Positions 9,093 through 17,189 of a DNA stretch of 64,000 bases are shown here, one piece after another. A program made the position numbers and the translations under genes. The stretch is from Rhodophyticola porphyridii (lineage in GTDB: Bacteria; Pseudomonadota; Alphaproteobacteria; Rhodobacterales; Rhodobacteraceae): contig NZ_RCNT01000010.1 in NCBI RefSeq assembly GCF_003688285.1, positions 62,001-126,000 on the forward strand. The letters run 5' to 3'. Positions within the stretch are counted from its first letter, which is position 1. Every line of letters begins with the position of its first letter. Below the pieces are notes generated by a model. The model had not been told where the DNA came from. It saw nothing but the letters and a program-made list of their open reading frames with translations, and ran no database searches.

Positions 9093-12080
9093 ATGTCACT
9101 TGAAGTGGCCCGTCCCGAGGGCGAGCGCAAACAGGTCACGGCTGTTTTTTTCGATCTGGTCGGCTTCAGCGAAGTCGCCAGCACCGCGGATGCGGAGGAT
9201 CTGCAGAACTGGCTTGAAGACTATTATCGGATGTCCCGCGGGATCGTCGAAGCCAATGGCGGCGAAGTGACCGAATATCTGGGCGACGGGATCGTGGCCG
9301 TGTTCGGCCTTTCCCGAGCGGACGAACTGGCCGCCCTTCGCGCCGTGGATGCCGCCATGCGGGTTGTCGAGACAATTCGCGAGGCGGCAACCGGCGCCTT
9401 CGATCTGGCGCTGAGGGCGGGCGTGGCCACCGGCGAGGTTGCGGTGCGCGCCGGCGCAAAGCGCGAGGCATGGCCGCGGATTACCGGCATGGTGACGACC
9501 TTGGCCCAGCGGGTGCAGGAAAAGGCCGCTCCGAACACCGTCATGATTTCGGAAAGCACCAAGCGGCTGCTGCGCGGGCGATTTGAACTCGTCTCCCGCC
9601 CGGACCAGACCCTGAAAGGCTTCGCTGAGCCGCAGACCCTGTATCGCCCGAGGGACACCCTCCGAAACGGCACCGTTTCGCAATGCGAACTGGTTGGCCG
9701 CGACCGGGAGCGCGCGGCCCTGAAGGACGCGGAAAAGCCGGTTCTGATCATCGGTCAGGCCGGGATCGGCAAGACCGCCCTGGTCGGGCATATGGCCGAA
9801 CGCGCCGCCGCCGCCACCATCCTTCATGCCGAGGGCATCAATGGCGGCTCAAGCTTTCATCCGTTCAAGGACTGGATATCCCGGCATCTGGGTGACCTGA
9901 CCCCGGGCCTTGCGGATATCCAGCGCGGATTTGGCGAGCTTGCCGAACAGGATCATCTCGGTCTTGCGCTGATCATGGGCCTGCCGGAAGGTCAGGTCCT
10001 GCTCGGCAAACTGTCGAGCCTTGCCCTGAAGGCGAGGATTGAGGCGGCCTTGTGGCGCGCCATTCGCAGCACCCAGTCAGGCGGCCTGCTGGTGTTCGAG
10101 GATCTGCATTGGTTCGACATCGCGAGTTTCGGCGTGATCCAGCACATATTGCACAGCCCCGATCTGGCCCTATCCGGGATGCAGATCATCCTGACCAGCC
10201 GCGAGGATCCGAAACTGGGGCAGCATCTGGCCGAGGGCTCAACCGAGATCCTGCCGCTTGATCCGCTGTCGGAAAGCGACGCGCATCAAATGCTGGCGAT
10301 GCTGAGCGGCGGCCGGATCGACGGCGCGGCAAAGGCGCGGCTGGTGGACCGCGCAGGCGGCGTGCCGCTGTTTCTGGAACAGCTTTACAAACGCGCCGGG
10401 CCGGATTTCGGCACCAGCGAAACGGTACCCGAAACCCTGATGGATCTGCTTGCCGCGCGGATCGACGATACCGGGGCGGCCAAACCCGTGCTGCAACGGG
10501 CGTCGGCCATCGGGCGTACCTTCGGCCTTGATATGCTCACCGCGCTGATGCCCGATGGGGAAGATCCGTCGGTCGCGCTAGAACAGGGGGTCGAGGCCGG
10601 TGTGCTTGTGCGGCGGTCGGCCAGTGAATTCGCCTTTGCTCACGCGCTTCTGGCTCAGGCGGCCTATCATTCCGTTCTGCGCAGCACCCGGCAGACGCTG
10701 CATGCCCGGATCGTCGAGGTTCTGCAGAAGCGGTTTCCCGGCCGTCTTGCCCGCGACATCGCCGTTCTGGCCCGCCACCAGATGAAGGCGCACCAGATCG
10801 GGGCCGCCATCCGGAGTTATCTCGAGGCCAGCAAGGCCGCCCTACTGCAAGGCGCCTTCGCCGATGCCGAGGCCCATGCCCGCGCCGCCATCGCGCTTTG
10901 CGACAAGGCCGAGGGCACGGCGGATGCCTCCGTCGATCTGGCGATCGCCTGCCACACGACCCTTGGCTCTATCCTCATGCAGGTGCAGGGGTTCACCGCC
11001 GAACCGGTCCGTCAGGCCTTCGATGCTGTCCATGAACTGGCCCGTTCCAGCCCCTCCAACAGTACGGAAAGCGCGGCCGCGCTCTTCGGCAGCTTTTCCC
11101 ATGCGATCACCGCCGGCGACAAGCGCAGGGCCGATGGTCTCTGCGACCTGCTTGGCGACCTTGCCGACAGGTTGCCGATGGATCGCGACGGGGTTGAGGT
11201 TGCGCTGGCCGCCCTTGCCACGCGCAACTGCGGCTGCTTCTACCAGGGCGATTTCCGGACCCAGTTCACCCAGATCGCCGAGATCCGCAAACTCTACCGG
11301 ATCGAGGACCATGCCGCGATGATCACCCGCTACGGGATGGACATCTTCGCCGCGGCCCAGATGTTCGAAGCCCCGGCGCGCGCCCTCACCGGCGAGGTCG
11401 ACAAGGTGCCCGATCTCGTGGCCGAGACCGATGCGCATCAGGCCGCGCTGAACATTCCGGTCATGCTGCCCTATGCCAAGATCTGGGGTGCGGTCCCGCT
11501 GTTTTATGCCGGGCATCAGCGGGCCGCGCTGGACCGGCTGCGCCATGGCATGGCGCTGGCCGATGAGCAGGGCGCGGTCTTCTGGCAGATCACCGGCCAG
11601 ACCTGGAACTTCATCATGGATCCCGCGCAAAGCCTGACCAAGGCGGGGCTTGCGCGGTTCAAGGCCAATCTGGAGTTGCAGCGGGCGATCGGCGCCAATG
11701 TGGGAACACCGTATTTCGCGGCGTGCTACGCAGAACGCCTGGCCGAAGCGGACCGGCTGACCGAAGCCTATCAGGTCTCCTCCATCGCGGTGAAAGAAGC
11801 ACGCGAAAGCGGCCTGCACTGCTGGTATGCCGAAATCCTGCGAATTCACGCCCAGATCTGCCGCCGGGACAACCACCCCGGGGAAGCGGAAACGGCGCTG
11901 AAACTCGCGATCGAGACAAGCAAGCGGCAGGGGGCCACGCTCTGGACGCTGCGCGCGCTTCTTGATCTTGCCTATGTGACGGACCCCAACGAGGTCGATC
12001 TGCCCGATATCCTGCGCGCCTTCCCGCCCGGCGCAGACGTGCCGGAAATGCAGCGGGCCAGATTGCTGCTGGCTCCATGA
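9093..12080 (+). CDS. Class III adenylate/guanylate cyclase fused to AAA-type ATPase and helical repeats
   Basis: 995 residues; GGGGAGG precedes ATG 9093. The cyclase domain occupies residues 10-190, with metal-binding aspartates in FFDLVGFS (Asp21) and YLGDGIVAVFG (Asp65). The usual VNxAxR motif reads TTLAQR: the transition-state Asn is Thr136 while Arg140 is kept, so activity needs testing. A P-loop (GQAGIGKT, 221-228) begins an ATPase region with a Walker-B-like LLVFEDLHWFD; the C-terminal half (about 550-995) is helical TPR-like. This matches the family of soluble cyclase-ATPase-TPR regulators. It overlaps the next gene by ATGA, implying translational coupling with a Crp-type receptor. 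Inference: produces the cyclic nucleotide sensed by that regulator. Confidence 0.88.
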   Translation: MSLEVARPEGERKQVTAVFFDLVGFSEVASTADAEDLQNWLEDYYRMSRGIVEANGGEVTEYLGDGIVAVFGLSRADELAALRAVDAAMRVVETIREAATGAFDLALRAGVATGEVAVRAGAKREAWPRITGMVTTLAQRVQEKAAPNTVMISESTKRLLRGRFELVSRPDQTLKGFAEPQTLYRPRDTLRNGTVSQCELVGRDRERAALKDAEKPVLIIGQAGIGKTALVGHMAERAAAATILHAEGINGGSSFHPFKDWISRHLGDLTPGLADIQRGFGELAEQDHLGLALIMGLPEGQVLLGKLSSLALKARIEAALWRAIRSTQSGGLLVFEDLHWFDIASFGVIQHILHSPDLALSGMQIILTSREDPKLGQHLAEGSTEILPLDPLSESDAHQMLAMLSGGRIDGAAKARLVDRAGGVPLFLEQLYKRAGPDFGTSETVPETLMDLLAARIDDTGAAKPVLQRASAIGRTFGLDMLTALMPDGEDPSVALEQGVEAGVLVRRSASEFAFAHALLAQAAYHSVLRSTRQTLHARIVEVLQKRFPGRLARDIAVLARHQMKAHQIGAAIRSYLEASKAALLQGAFADAEAHARAAIALCDKAEGTADASVDLAIACHTTLGSILMQVQGFTAEPVRQAFDAVHELARSSPSNSTESAAALFGSFSHAITAGDKRRADGLCDLLGDLADRLPMDRDGVEVALAALATRNCGCFYQGDFRTQFTQIAEIRKLYRIEDHAAMITRYGMDIFAAAQMFEAPARALTGEVDKVPDLVAETDAHQAALNIPVMLPYAKIWGAVPLFYAGHQRAALDRLRHGMALADEQGAVFWQITGQTWNFIMDPAQSLTKAGLARFKANLELQRAIGANVGTPYFAACYAERLAEADRLTEAYQVSSIAVKEARESGLHCWYAEILRIHAQICRRDNHPGEAETALKLAIETSKRQGATLWTLRALLDLAYVTDPNEVDLPDILRAFPPGADVPEMQRARLLLAP

Positions 12081-12754
12081 GCGGACGCAATCTGCTGACC
12101 TACGGCCTGCCGCTTCTGGCCGGCCTCAAGGAGCGTGACCTTGCAGGCATCCCCCTGAATTTCAAGGAAAAAAACCTCGATGCCTGGGAGCTTCTGTTCA
12201 ATCACGAGGACAGTTCGCGCGATGTCTATTTCCTGATCTCCGGTGCGCTTCTTGCAGTCTACTGGACCAAGGAGGGGCGCGAGGTGATTTTCTCGCGCTT
12301 CGCCACGGGCTCCTATCTGGGAGAACTTTCGGCGCTTGATGGCGGCCACCGGTCGCTCGCCGTTGTTGCGCGCAGCCCCGCCAAGGTCCTGATCCTGCCG
12401 CAGGCCGCGTTTCTGGACCTGTTCGACAAGGTTCCGGTTCTGCGGACCCGGGTCGCGCGCGATCTGGTGGCGCGGATCCGGGCGCTCACCGCCCGCAATC
12501 TGGAACTCACCACCTTTTCCGTCGAACAGCGGGTTGCCTCCTTTCTGATCGGGCTGGCGATGGAACGGGGGCGGCTGGAAATCGGCGGCATTCTGGATGA
12601 CGCGCCTACACATGCGGAGATTGCCGCCAGCATCGGCGCCAATCGCGAGATGGTGAGCCGGACGATGACGAAGCTTGGCCGCCGCGGATTGCTGAAATCC
12701 TCCCGTCAGCGGATCGAGCTTCTGAACCCCGGCGCGTTGTCGGAAGTGGTGTAG
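12077..12754 (+). CDS. Crp/Fnr-family transcription regulator
   Basis: 225 residues, starting inside the stop of the cyclase gene (ATGA). The N-terminal cyclic-nucleotide-binding fold shows a phosphate-cassette-like GELSALDGGHRSLAVVA. A long dimer helix and a winged HTH (HAEIAASIGANREMVSRTMTKL) follow. No Fnr-type cysteine cluster is present. Inference: a receptor for cAMP or cGMP made by the coupled cyclase, likely controlling this cluster. A classic CRP has 209 residues, so the length is normal. Confidence 0.88.
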   Translation: MSGRNLLTYGLPLLAGLKERDLAGIPLNFKEKNLDAWELLFNHEDSSRDVYFLISGALLAVYWTKEGREVIFSRFATGSYLGELSALDGGHRSLAVVARSPAKVLILPQAAFLDLFDKVPVLRTRVARDLVARIRALTARNLELTTFSVEQRVASFLIGLAMERGRLEIGGILDDAPTHAEIAASIGANREMVSRTMTKLGRRGLLKSSRQRIELLNPGALSEVV

Positions 12755-12770
12755 GACAGGCCCGACGACC

Positions 12771-14018
12771 CTATCGGAGCCGCATCAGCAGCGCGCGCGA
12801 CGGCTCCCCCGTGGCCGGCAGGCCCGCACTTTGCTGATAGGCGCGGATTGCCGCCTCGCTGCGCGGCCCGATCACCCCGTCGGCCCCGCCGGTGTCGAAG
12901 CCCAGCGCCGTCAGGCGGCGTTGCAGATCCTGGCGGTCGGCGATCGTCAAGCCGAACCGGTCAGGCGGGAAAGACGCGCGCAGACCGGCGCTACCGGCCA
13001 GCCGGTCAGACAGATACCCCACGCCCAGGGCATAATTCTGCGAATTGTTATAGCGCAGGATCACGTTGAAATTGCGGAAGACCATGAACGCGGGGCCGCC
13101 TGGCCCGGCCGGGATAAGGATCGACGCCGCGCCGTGATCCGGCAGGCCGCCGCCAGCGGCATCGCGCAGCCCGAGGGCCGACCACTCCGGCACGCCGCGC
13201 GCATTCCCGCGCCCGGCCAGCCCCGCATCGAACCCGTCCGGCAGGCGCACCTCCAGCCCCCAGGGCCGCCCCCGCTGCCAGCCGGAGCCGGACAGGTAAG
13301 CCGCGGCAGAGGCCAGCCCATCGGTCGGATCGTCGGCCCAGATATCGCGCCGCCCGTCGCCGCGGAAATCGACGGCATAGGCCTCGAACGTGGTGGGGAT
13401 GAACTGGGTATGACCCATCGCGCCCGCCCAGCTTCCCGTCATCGCGCCGGGTGCGACATCGCCGTTTTGCAGGATCCGCAACGCCGCGATCAGCTGGCTT
13501 TCGAAAAACGCGCCGCGCCGTCCGTCATAGGCCAGGGTCGAGACCGCGGAAATCACCGGAATGTCCCCCCGGCGCTGGCCATAGTTGCTTTCCACCCCCC
13601 AGATCGCCGCCACCACGTGGGACGGCACACCATACCGGCCCTCGATCTCGGCCAGAAGCGCCTGACGCGCGCGCAGGCGGGCGCGGCCTTCGGCGACCTT
13701 TTCGGGGGATGCCACGATGGCGAGATAATCCTGCAAGCTCCGGGTGAACTCCGTCTGGTTACGGTCCCGCTCCACCACGCCGGGAAGAAAGCCCGCACCC
13801 CGAAACGCCGCATCGAGCGTGGCCCGCGTGATCCCCCGCGCCTCCGCCCGCGGGCGAAATGCGGCGACCCAGGCATCATAGGCCGCGTTGGCGGAGGGCC
13901 GCATCGTGGGACCGGCACCGGGCTCCCGCATCCCCGTGCGGCGGATATCGGGCAGACATCCGGAGAGAACCCCCGCCGCTCCGCCCAGAACCACCCCTCG
14001 CCGCGTCATGTGCATCAT
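12771..14018 (-). CDS. Lytic murein transglycosylase, MltB type, with peptidoglycan-binding domain
   Basis: 415 residues. The N-terminus has twin Arg (TRRGVVLGG) followed by a LSGC lipobox, indicating an exported lipoprotein. The catalytic domain shows AAIWGVESNYG, where Glu is the expected acid, and GSWAGAMGHTQFIPTTF. A C-terminal PG_binding_1 domain (LQRRLTALGFDTGGADGVIG) follows. It cleaves glycan strands of peptidoglycan in the periplasm. The gene converges with the Crp-type gene 16 bp away. Confidence 0.92.
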   Translation of the reverse strand: MMHMTRRGVVLGGAAGVLSGCLPDIRRTGMREPGAGPTMRPSANAAYDAWVAAFRPRAEARGITRATLDAAFRGAGFLPGVVERDRNQTEFTRSLQDYLAIVASPEKVAEGRARLRARQALLAEIEGRYGVPSHVVAAIWGVESNYGQRRGDIPVISAVSTLAYDGRRGAFFESQLIAALRILQNGDVAPGAMTGSWAGAMGHTQFIPTTFEAYAVDFRGDGRRDIWADDPTDGLASAAAYLSGSGWQRGRPWGLEVRLPDGFDAGLAGRGNARGVPEWSALGLRDAAGGGLPDHGAASILIPAGPGGPAFMVFRNFNVILRYNNSQNYALGVGYLSDRLAGSAGLRASFPPDRFGLTIADRQDLQRRLTALGFDTGGADGVIGPRSEAAIRAYQQSAGLPATGEPSRALLMRLR

Positions 14019-14191
14019 GTTTCACTCCGGTTGACCGATGACCGGACTGTGACCCGCGGAGCCGGGAGGGGCAAGGCGGCGCGGATTGGCAAGAGCGCAC
14101 GCCGGCGTGCCTTCGCCGATCGCCATCCAGACCCTGCTTCAACCCGGTTCCGCAGGGCCTTTGCAGCCTGAATGCCATGGCCGCGACGGCC

Positions 14192-14908
14192 CTAGAAACG
14201 GGGGCGTGCGCGCACAACCCGGTTCCGGCCGGCGGTTTTCGCCTCGTACAGCGCCTCGTCGGCGGCGTGCAGAACCTGATCCAACGGGCAGGTGCCGTCA
14301 TAAAGCTGCACCCCGATTGACACCGTACAGCTCAGATCCTGCCCCGAAACACGGATCGATTGGCTCTCGACGGCTGCGCGGATCGCTTCGGCACGAAACT
14401 GCGCGTGTTCGATCTCCTTGCCCGGCAGGTAGCCCACGAACTCTTCTCCTCCGAAACGGGCGAAAAACCCGTCGGGTTCGACGCCGCGTTGCAGAATGGC
14501 GGCGATCCTGTTGATCACCGCATCGCCCGCGCGATGCCCATAGGTATCATTGATGGATTTGAACCGGTCGATATCGGCGATCATGATCGCCCCGATGGTT
14601 CCGGCGCCCGACACATCGAACCGGCGGAAAAAATGACTTCGGTTCAGAAGATTGGTCATCTGGTCATGGGATACCAGATATTCAAGCCGCCGGTTCAGGC
14701 GATGGATGTTCAGCAGCATCCCGGCTGTCCACAGCGACGTGGGCAACGCGACGCAGAGGGGCACCACCAACGCAGGAAGAAGCGCGCCCTCTCTCAGACC
14801 GGTCGGCGCAGTTACCGCTGTCAGGACCACCGACGCGATAATCGAGATTGTCGAGACAACGGCCACGAAGACCCATTTCTCGGTCGTATTCCTGACTTTC
14901 AGCATCAT
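14192..14908 (-). CDS. Membrane-anchored diguanylate cyclase (GGDEF)
   Basis: 238 residues: two N-terminal membrane helices (about 13-33 and 40-65), then a GGDEF domain with DQMTNLLNR, ADIDRFKSINDTYGHRAGD and an intact RFGGEEF active-site loop. No canonical RxxD inhibitory site precedes the loop. It makes c-di-GMP at the inner membrane. It is the last chromosomal gene before the island; its upstream region runs into the island's left end near 14.95-15.0 kb. Confidence 0.9.
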   Translation of the reverse strand: MMLKVRNTTEKWVFVAVVSTISIIASVVLTAVTAPTGLREGALLPALVVPLCVALPTSLWTAGMLLNIHRLNRRLEYLVSHDQMTNLLNRSHFFRRFDVSGAGTIGAIMIADIDRFKSINDTYGHRAGDAVINRIAAILQRGVEPDGFFARFGGEEFVGYLPGKEIEHAQFRAEAIRAAVESQSIRVSGQDLSCTVSIGVQLYDGTCPLDQVLHAADEALYEAKTAGRNRVVRARPRF

Positions 14909-15024
14909 CCTCCCGCCGATCCGGAAAATCCGAACTGTCGCTGTAAATGGGCTGTCTTCGTTAAGAAACTGATTATGTCCAATGCTCAGGCCCCAGAACT
15001 CGTCCCCCCTAGGCTTTGCCTGCC

Positions 15025-15061
15025 GACATCCTCACCACGCCAATCCCGAAGGCGGGATGTC
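15025..15061. other. Inverted repeat upstream of mobilization genes, candidate oriT element
   Basis: GACATCC at 15025-15031 pairs with GGATGTC at 15055-15061, and a nested TCCCG/CGGGA pair (15044-15048, 15053-15057) offers an alternative hairpin. The position just upstream of MobC and relaxase genes is where oriT usually lies. A nick site is not identifiable by eye. Confidence 0.35.
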
Positions 15062-15099
15062 ACTACATCAAACGGGGGGACAAAGTAGGCGGGCGGACC

Positions 15100-15297
15100 A
15101 TGCGGCAAGCTAACAAGGCGATGCAAGGGTTTTTCGGCGCAAGACGACCCGGCAGAGGGCGCCTGCGTCGGAACCGATTGGTGCAGCTGGAGAGAGAAAG
15201 TTTGAACTCTCTCTTTGAGACGCTGCTGCTCTGGGAAAACCATCTCGCACAACATGATCTGAGTGATCTGGGGTGCGATGATGAGCACTTCGGATAA
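15100..15297 (+). CDS. Small hypothetical protein upstream of mobC
   Basis: A 65-residue basic protein, Arg-rich at the start and helical after (LESLFETLLLWENH-like). It ends 17 bases inside the MobC gene, which would allow translational coupling. Only a weak GGCGG precedes ATG 15100. It may be an accessory relaxosome peptide or a chance frame. Confidence 0.35.
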   Translation: MRQANKAMQGFFGARRPGRGRLRRNRLVQLERESLNSLFETLLLWENHLAQHDLSDLGCDDEHFG

Positions 15298-15709
15298 AGA
15301 TAACAGACACTTAGGCTCTTCGCAGCGCAGCAAGAAGCTGCCGCCCTTCTCCTTGCGCCTGACCTTTGAAGAACGCGCCCGCCTTGAAGAGCTGGCCGGA
15401 AGCGAGCCGCTTGGCTCGTATATCAAGCGCAAGGTCTTCAACGGTAAAGGTGCAGGCGCTCGCCGTGCGCGCTCCCGTAAACGCCGTCCGATCAAGGATG
15501 AGAAGAAGCTCGCGCAAGTCCTGGCCATGCTGGGACAATCCCGCATTGCCAATAACCTGAACCAGCTCGCTAAATCGGCCAATATCGGCACCTTGCCGAT
15601 GATGCCCGATACTGAGCGCGATATCCGCCGCGCCTGCGCCGATGTGGCGCTGATGCGCCGGGAGCTTCTACGAGCCTTGGGACACCGCACGGATAGTGAG
15701 CCGTCATGA
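15281..15709 (+). CDS. MobC-like relaxosome accessory protein
   Basis: 142 residues. The middle matches plasmid mobilization proteins: LRLTFEERARLEELA, then a basic stretch (GARRARSRKRRP) and QSRIANNLNQLAKSAN near the C-terminus, the latter typical of MobC. These bind oriT and help the relaxase. Two in-frame ATGs (15278, 15281) are possible starts. The end overlaps the relaxase start by ATGA. Confidence 0.8.
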   Translation: MSTSDKDNRHLGSSQRSKKLPPFSLRLTFEERARLEELAGSEPLGSYIKRKVFNGKGAGARRARSRKRRPIKDEKKLAQVLAMLGQSRIANNLNQLAKSANIGTLPMMPDTERDIRRACADVALMRRELLRALGHRTDSEPS

Positions 15710-17175
15710 TCCTTAAAGGCTCTCAGCGCGGCGGTGCCAAACAACTCGGGCTTCACCTGCTGAAGACCGAAGAGAACGAACATGTAGAACTGCATGAGAT
15801 TAGGGGATTTGTCGCTGAAGATGTGATCGGAGCGCTGCGGGAAGCTGAAGCCACGGCCAAGGGCACGAGGTGCAGCCAGTATCTCTTCTCTGTCTCTCTA
15901 AACCCGCCCGAGACGGAGAATGTCCGCGTTGAGGTGTTTGAAAATGCCCTCGCTTCAATCGAGGAGAAAAATGGCCTTAGCGGTCAGCCGCGTGTCGTGA
16001 TCTTCCATGAGAAGGAAGGGCGGCGGCATTGCCATGCGGTGTGGAGTCGGATCGATGCCGAGACGATGACGGCCAAGCCGATGTCGTTCTACAAAAACAA
16101 GCTGCGGGAGGTTTCCCGTCAGCTCTACCTTGAAAACGGCTGGCAGATGCCACGCGGTCTGATTGATCCCAAAGATCATGATCCACGCAATTTCTCTCTG
16201 GATGAATGGCAACAAGCCAAGCGCATGGGTCGCCATGCAGGAGACCTGAAGGAGATGATTCAGGAAGCCTGGGCGGTCTCTGATTCGTCTCAGACGTTCG
16301 CCCATGCGCTCGAAGAACGTGGTCTGTATCTCGCCAAAGGGGATCGGCGCGGGCATGTGGCTGTAACATTCGAGGGGGAAGTGATCTCCATCGCGCGTGC
16401 AACCGGGATCAAGGCAAAGGACCTGAAGTCTCGGATCGGTGATCCCGATGATCTCCGCAATGTCGAGGACACACGCAAACGGATCGGCGAAGATATCCTA
16501 CCCCGCATCAAGTCGCATCTGGACGAGGCACGAAGCGTTGCCAAAGCCGAGAAAGAACAACTTGAACAGCGCCGCGAAGAGATGGCGTATGCCCATGCAC
16601 TTGAGCGCACGCGATTAGACCTCGGTCAAAAGGCGCGGGCCGAGCAAGAGGCCCGCAATCGTGCAGAACGGTTCCGCAAAGGCATGGCGGGCTTATGGGA
16701 CCGCCTCACGGGTCAGCACTCCAAGCTCGTAAAGCAAAATGAGATAGAAGCCCTGTGGACGATGCGGAGAGACCAAGACCAGCGACAAGCCGTGATCGAA
16801 GCGCAGCTCAAAGAGCGCCAAACCCTTCAGCTTGAGATCAGAGCGATGCGGCAACGGCACGCGCAAGCCCTGCGAGAGCTTCATTTTGATGCCGCGAACT
16901 ATCGCCTGATGAAGCGCGGGCAAGAGCCGAAAGCGAAGCCGTCCTTTGAGCGGTCCAAACCGCCCATTACAACGCGACAGACGAAACCACAGCCTCAACC
17001 GCAGCCAGAAGCTCAACGGCAGGCTCCGATTAACCAGCACAAGGAGCGCTTGGATCAGCTTCAAGCGAAGTCCATCCGTCCACCGCAGCGGGAGGAACAA
17101 AACCAAGAGCGCTTGCGGCGCTTGCGCGAGAGCAAGCGCAGCCCGTCCGATAAGGGGCCTGAGCTTGAGCGCTAA
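15706..17175 (+). CDS. MobA/VirD2-type relaxase
   Basis: 489 residues. The N-terminal relaxase domain contains the HxH metal motif in GRRHCHAVWSRID (about residues 103-116) and supporting segments VVIFHEKEG and FYKNKLREVSR. The C-terminal half is a long charged coiled coil (LEQRREEMAYAHALERT) with a Pro/Gln-rich linker. It nicks oriT and pilots the strand in transfer. No fused helicase or primase is seen. The start ATG 15706 overlaps mobC. It converges with the reverse transcriptase gene. Confidence 0.85.
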   Translation: MILKGSQRGGAKQLGLHLLKTEENEHVELHEIRGFVAEDVIGALREAEATAKGTRCSQYLFSVSLNPPETENVRVEVFENALASIEEKNGLSGQPRVVIFHEKEGRRHCHAVWSRIDAETMTAKPMSFYKNKLREVSRQLYLENGWQMPRGLIDPKDHDPRNFSLDEWQQAKRMGRHAGDLKEMIQEAWAVSDSSQTFAHALEERGLYLAKGDRRGHVAVTFEGEVISIARATGIKAKDLKSRIGDPDDLRNVEDTRKRIGEDILPRIKSHLDEARSVAKAEKEQLEQRREEMAYAHALERTRLDLGQKARAEQEARNRAERFRKGMAGLWDRLTGQHSKLVKQNEIEALWTMRRDQDQRQAVIEAQLKERQTLQLEIRAMRQRHAQALRELHFDAANYRLMKRGQEPKAKPSFERSKPPITTRQTKPQPQPQPEAQRQAPINQHKERLDQLQAKSIRPPQREEQNQERLRRLRESKRSPSDKGPELER

Positions 17176-17189
17176 TTCATTCTAGTATT

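Noticed and set aside
14900-15100. Search for a copy of the tRNA-Leu 3' end as left attachment site
   Set aside because: No match of useful length was found by eye, consistent with a serine recombinase using a very short core.
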